Of a DNA stretch of 64,000 bases, positions 61,334 through 64,000 are shown piece by piece. The stretch's first letter is position 1; every line of letters starts with the position of its first letter. Source of the DNA: Candidatus Sulfidibacterium hydrothermale (GTDB taxonomy: Bacteria; Bacteroidota; Bacteroidia; Bacteroidales; F082); the NCBI RefSeq assembly GCF_020149915.1, contig NZ_CP083760.1, forward strand, positions 2,790,001 through 2,854,000. The letters run 5' to 3'. The position numbers were made by a program, and so were the translations under genes. Under the pieces are notes generated by a model, which was given only the letters and a program-made list of their open reading frames with translations, was not told where the DNA came from and ran no database searches.

Positions 61334-63061
61334 TTATTCACTTAACTTTTCCAGCCAGCGTTCAATTTCATCTACCTGGATTGCCGGGATATCCAATTTG
61401 TTCTTCTTACGATATCCGTTTAATTTCTGCTGAATGGCGGTGGCTTTCATTCCGGAAAGATCCTGGGGTTTGGAAAATCCGGCTTTGATCATATGCTGAG
61501 CCCATTCGCTGTTGATACCGAAAGCGGTAAAATCTTCCGGTCCATAAACTTTTACCGGCTTTTCAGGTCGCATTTGCGGGAAGAACAACACTTCCTGGAT
61601 GGATGGCTGATCCGTTAAGAGCATAACCAGCCGATCAATACCGATTCCGATACCCGATGTGGGCGGCATACCATATTCCAGGGCACGCAAAAAGTCATAA
61701 TCGATATACATGGCTTCATCATCCCCTTTTTCGGCCAACCGTACCTGCTCTTCAAAACGCAGTCGCTGGTCAATAGGATCATTCAGCTCAGTATAAGCAT
61801 TGGCCAGTTCCTTCCCGTTCACCATCAACTCAAAACGCTCGGTCAATTCCGGATTATCCCGGTGCCGTTTACAAAGCGGAGACATTTCTACCGGATAATC
61901 AGTAATAAAAGTAGGCTGGATATAATTTTTCTCACATTTTTCCCCAAAAATCTCATCAATCAGCTTGCCTTTTCCCATCGACGGATCCGTTTCAATATCC
62001 AGCTTTTTACACACCTCACGCAACTGATCTTCGTTCATTCCGCTTACATCAATGCCTGTATTTTCTTTAATGGCATCCAAAATACTGATGCGTTTAAAAG
62101 GTGCTTTAAAATCAATCTCGTTTTCACCTACCCGTACTTTTGTGGTGCCGTGCAGATCGGTGACAATTTTTTCGAGCATGGCCTCCGTGGTTTTCATCAT
62201 CCACAAGTAATCTTTATAGGCCACATACATTTCCATTTGGGTAAATTCCGGATTATGAAAACGATCCATTCCCTCATTCCGGAAATCTTTGGCAAATTCA
62301 AAAACGCCTTCGTAACCGCCAACGATCAGCCTTTTTAAATAAAGTTCATTGGCAATACGAAGATACAACGGAATATCCAGCGCATTGTGATGGGTAATAA
62401 ACGGACGGGCAGCAGCACCACCGGGAATGGGTTGCAAAATGGGGGTTTCCACTTCCAGATAGCCTTTGGCATTCAAAAAATCGCGCATAGAACGAATAAT
62501 CTGGGCCCTTTTTACAAAAATATCCCGGACATGGTCGTTCACCACCAAATCGACATACCGCTGCCGGTACCGTTGATCAGGATCGGTAAAAGCATCATAA
62601 ACTTTTCCGTCTTTTTCTTTTACGATGGGAAGCGGCCGCAGCGATTTAGCCAACACTGTCAGTTCGGTCACATGCAGGGTAATTTCTCCCATTTTGGTAA
62701 CAAAGATAAATCCCTTCACCCCGATGAAATCACCGATATCCAACAATTTTTTAAAGACCGTGTTGTACATGGTCTTATCTTCTCCGGGACAAATATCATC
62801 GCGTTTCAGGTAAATCTGGATACGACCGGTGGGATCCATAATCTCGGCAAACGAAGCGGCTCCCATAATTCGCCGGCTCATAATACGGCCGGCCATACTT
62901 ACGTTCTGAAAAAGCGTATTATCTTCCGGATATTTTTCTTTTACTTCTTTGGCTGTAGCCGTTACTTTATATTCGGCCTGGGGATAAGGATTAATTCCCA
63001 GTTTTCTCAACTCTTCGAGCGCCTTGCGCCTAACGATTTCCTGTTCACTCAGCTGCTGCAT
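61334..63061 (-). CDS. lysS: Lysyl-tRNA synthetase
   Basis: From the ATG at 63061 the protein has 575 residues ([20 protein letters not shown]). It is a class II synthetase: an OB-fold anticodon domain ([20 protein letters not shown]), motif 2 ([20 protein letters not shown]) and motif 3 ([19 protein letters not shown]). The last 75 residues after motif 3 ([20 protein letters not shown] onward) form a C-terminal extension typical of Bacteroidetes LysS. A longer frame upstream overlaps the promoter element and is rejected. Confidence 0.95.
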   Translation of the reverse strand: MQQLSEQEIVRRKALEELRKLGINPYPQAEYKVTATAKEVKEKYPEDNTLFQNVSMAGRIMSRRIMGAASFAEIMDPTGRIQIYLKRDDICPGEDKTMYNTVFKKLLDIGDFIGVKGFIFVTKMGEITLHVTELTVLAKSLRPLPIVKEKDGKVYDAFTDPDQRYRQRYVDLVVNDHVRDIFVKRAQIIRSMRDFLNAKGYLEVETPILQPIPGGAAARPFITHHNALDIPLYLRIANELYLKRLIVGGYEGVFEFAKDFRNEGMDRFHNPEFTQMEMYVAYKDYLWMMKTTEAMLEKIVTDLHGTTKVRVGENEIDFKAPFKRISILDAIKENTGIDVSGMNEDQLREVCKKLDIETDPSMGKGKLIDEIFGEKCEKNYIQPTFITDYPVEMSPLCKRHRDNPELTERFELMVNGKELANAYTELNDPIDQRLRFEEQVRLAEKGDDEAMYIDYDFLRALEYGMPPTSGIGIGIDRLVMLLTDQPSIQEVLFFPQMRPEKPVKVYGPEDFTAFGINSEWAQHMIKAGFSKPQDLSGMKATAIQQKLNGYRKKNKLDIPAIQVDEIERWLEKLSE

Positions 63062-63084
63062 ACCTGCTTTCTTTAAAATTTTTG

Positions 63085-63092
63085 CAAAGATA
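63085..63092 (-). promoter_or_regulatory. -7 promoter element of lysS
   Basis: TATCTTTG on the minus strand, 24 bases before the ATG at 63061. It supports the shorter start. Confidence 0.6.
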
Positions 63093-63352
63093 ATACTTCT
63101 GCAATTAGCGCAAGCAATGAAATTTAACGGGAACATGAAGTATTTTGAAGAAGACCGGTTGCCCATTTAAATCCGAACGGATCGATAACAAAATGAAACG
63201 GGAGATGCTAAAATCCGCCGGCTGGCTGAGAAGGAAACTTTAAATCCTGAGTATAAATCTCTTGCCAACCATTTTTCGTGGTAAAAAATTCGGAAAAGAC
63301 AATTAGTGAATCCTGTCAGAACTTAATGAAAAAATATTTAACCCGTTGATTT

Positions 63353-64000
63353 TTAGATGTTTTTATTCTTTAACATCCGGTAAAGCGTGGATTTCCCAAT
63401 CCCCAGTTTTTTGGCAGTCATCACCACATTTCCATCATATTTTTCCAAAAAGTAACGAATGATTTTTTGGTTATAATCAGCCAACGTTGTTTCTTCCAAC
63501 AAAATATCAGAGGGAAGTCCGGCAGAAGAGAACTGAATATCTCCGGCATCAATTACATTACCGTCTGACATTACTGTAGCCAGTTCCACAATAGCAGCCA
63601 GTTCCCGAACATTGCCCGGATAACTGTAACTCATCAATTTATCCTGTGCTTTCTTGGTAAACACTTTGGGTTCCAGACCGTTCTCTTTACAATATTGTTC
63701 AGCAAAATGTTTAGCCAATAAAATAATATCCAGTCCCCGATTCCGCAGCGGAGGCAATTCAATAGGAAGTCCGAGAAGCCGATAATACAAATCCTGGCGA
63801 AAATTTCCTTTTTTCACTTCCTCGGCCAAATTGCGATGGGTAGCTACAATCAAGCGCACGTCAATTTTTATGACTTCATGGCCTCCGATTCGTGTGAGTT
63901 CCTTCTCCTGAATAACACGCAACAATTTGGTTTGCATGTTCATATCCATTTCTGCCACTTCGTCCAAGAAAAGGGTTCCTCCATTAGCCAGTTCAAACTT
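63353..64000 (-). CDS. Sigma-54-dependent transcriptional activator, C-terminal part (runs off window end)
   Basis: The frame is open to the last base, giving 215 residues of the C-terminal part. It begins in the AAA+ domain at Walker B (GGTLFLDEVAEM), continues through ATHRNLAEEVKKGNFRQDLYYRL and the SYPGNVREL segment, and ends in a Fis-type helix-turn-helix (NVVMTAKKLGIGKSTLYRML). The sensor or receiver domain lies outside the window, so the signal cannot be told. It is encoded on the same strand as, and upstream of, lysS. Confidence 0.93.
   Translation of the reverse strand, partial: KFELANGGTLFLDEVAEMDMNMQTKLLRVIQEKELTRIGGHEVIKIDVRLIVATHRNLAEEVKKGNFRQDLYYRLLGLPIELPPLRNRGLDIILLAKHFAEQYCKENGLEPKVFTKKAQDKLMSYSYPGNVRELAAIVELATVMSDGNVIDAGDIQFSSAGLPSDILLEETTLADYNQKIIRYFLEKYDGNVVMTAKKLGIGKSTLYRMLKNKNI

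Noticed and set aside
63062-63166. 35-residue N-terminal extension of LysS
   Set aside because: It overlaps a TAnnTTTG element, and the family N-terminus begins at the ATG at 63061.
1-64000. Prophage, CRISPR array, transposon or secondary-metabolite cluster
   Set aside because: No phage structural gene, transposase, spacer-repeat array or modular synthase was seen.

Overview
The window is a stretch of a Bacteroidota (Bacteroidetes) chromosome. The evidence is a PorU-type sortase, a GldJ lipoprotein and a substrate with a C-terminal sorting domain (all type IX secretion), a periplasmic S41 protease, DUF5723 and LruC-domain proteins, a LysS with the Bacteroidetes-style C-terminal extension, and many promoters matching the Bacteroidetes -7 element TAnnTTTG. 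I cannot place it more narrowly than a Bacteroidales/Marinilabiliales-like lineage. There is no prophage, transposase or CRISPR array. Most genes are housekeeping and both strands are used about equally.

Layout. 1-6.5 kb: porU (cut by the window edge) diverges from gldJ-murF-anmK, so T9SS/gliding genes meet cell-wall synthesis and recycling. 6.5-9.6 kb: two tandem NhaD Na+/H+ antiporters. 9.9-13.2 kb: exbB-exbD-tonB-folC. 13.3-17.2 kb: a small secreted protein, a decayed lipoprotein gene, an ALDH7-family dehydrogenase and a secreted C1 peptidase. 17.3-20.7 kb: a Kef-type antiporter, a family 2 glycosyltransferase and a small conserved protein. 20.97-22.04 kb: a one-gene segment bounded by 72-bp direct repeats that include the 3' end of tRNA-Arg(TCT). 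22.3-32.6 kb: SppA, a GH73 glucosaminidase, an outer-membrane protein, a Dabb protein, an S41 protease, a T9SS-exported serine protease, a YjjG-type HAD phosphatase and a DUF5723 protein. 32.6-45.1 kb: deoxynucleoside kinase/FolK, P5C dehydrogenase, a metallophosphoesterase, a thioesterase, an LruC lipoprotein, an aminotransferase, an ADP-forming acyl-CoA synthetase, a MATE transporter and TatA. 45.25-45.64 kb: RNase P RNA.

45.6-50.7 kb is the most interesting part. An atypical alpha-oxoamine synthase (AONS, PLP enzyme) diverges from two tandem paralogous hybrid histidine kinases, each with a six-helix membrane sensor and no other input domain. This gene logic is that of the alpha-hydroxyketone quorum-sensing loci CqsA/CqsS (Vibrio) and LqsA/LqsS/LqsT (Legionella). 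I propose it as a candidate small-molecule signalling system in a Bacteroidota. The function is inferred; only the architecture is seen.

50.7-64 kb: a K+ channel, rsmG, an MFS transporter paired with the dipeptidase pepD, rpmH, a MazG-like protein, tRNA-Leu(TAG), the proteostasis cluster tig-clpP-clpX followed by tilS, then lysS and the end of a sigma-54 activator cut by the window edge.
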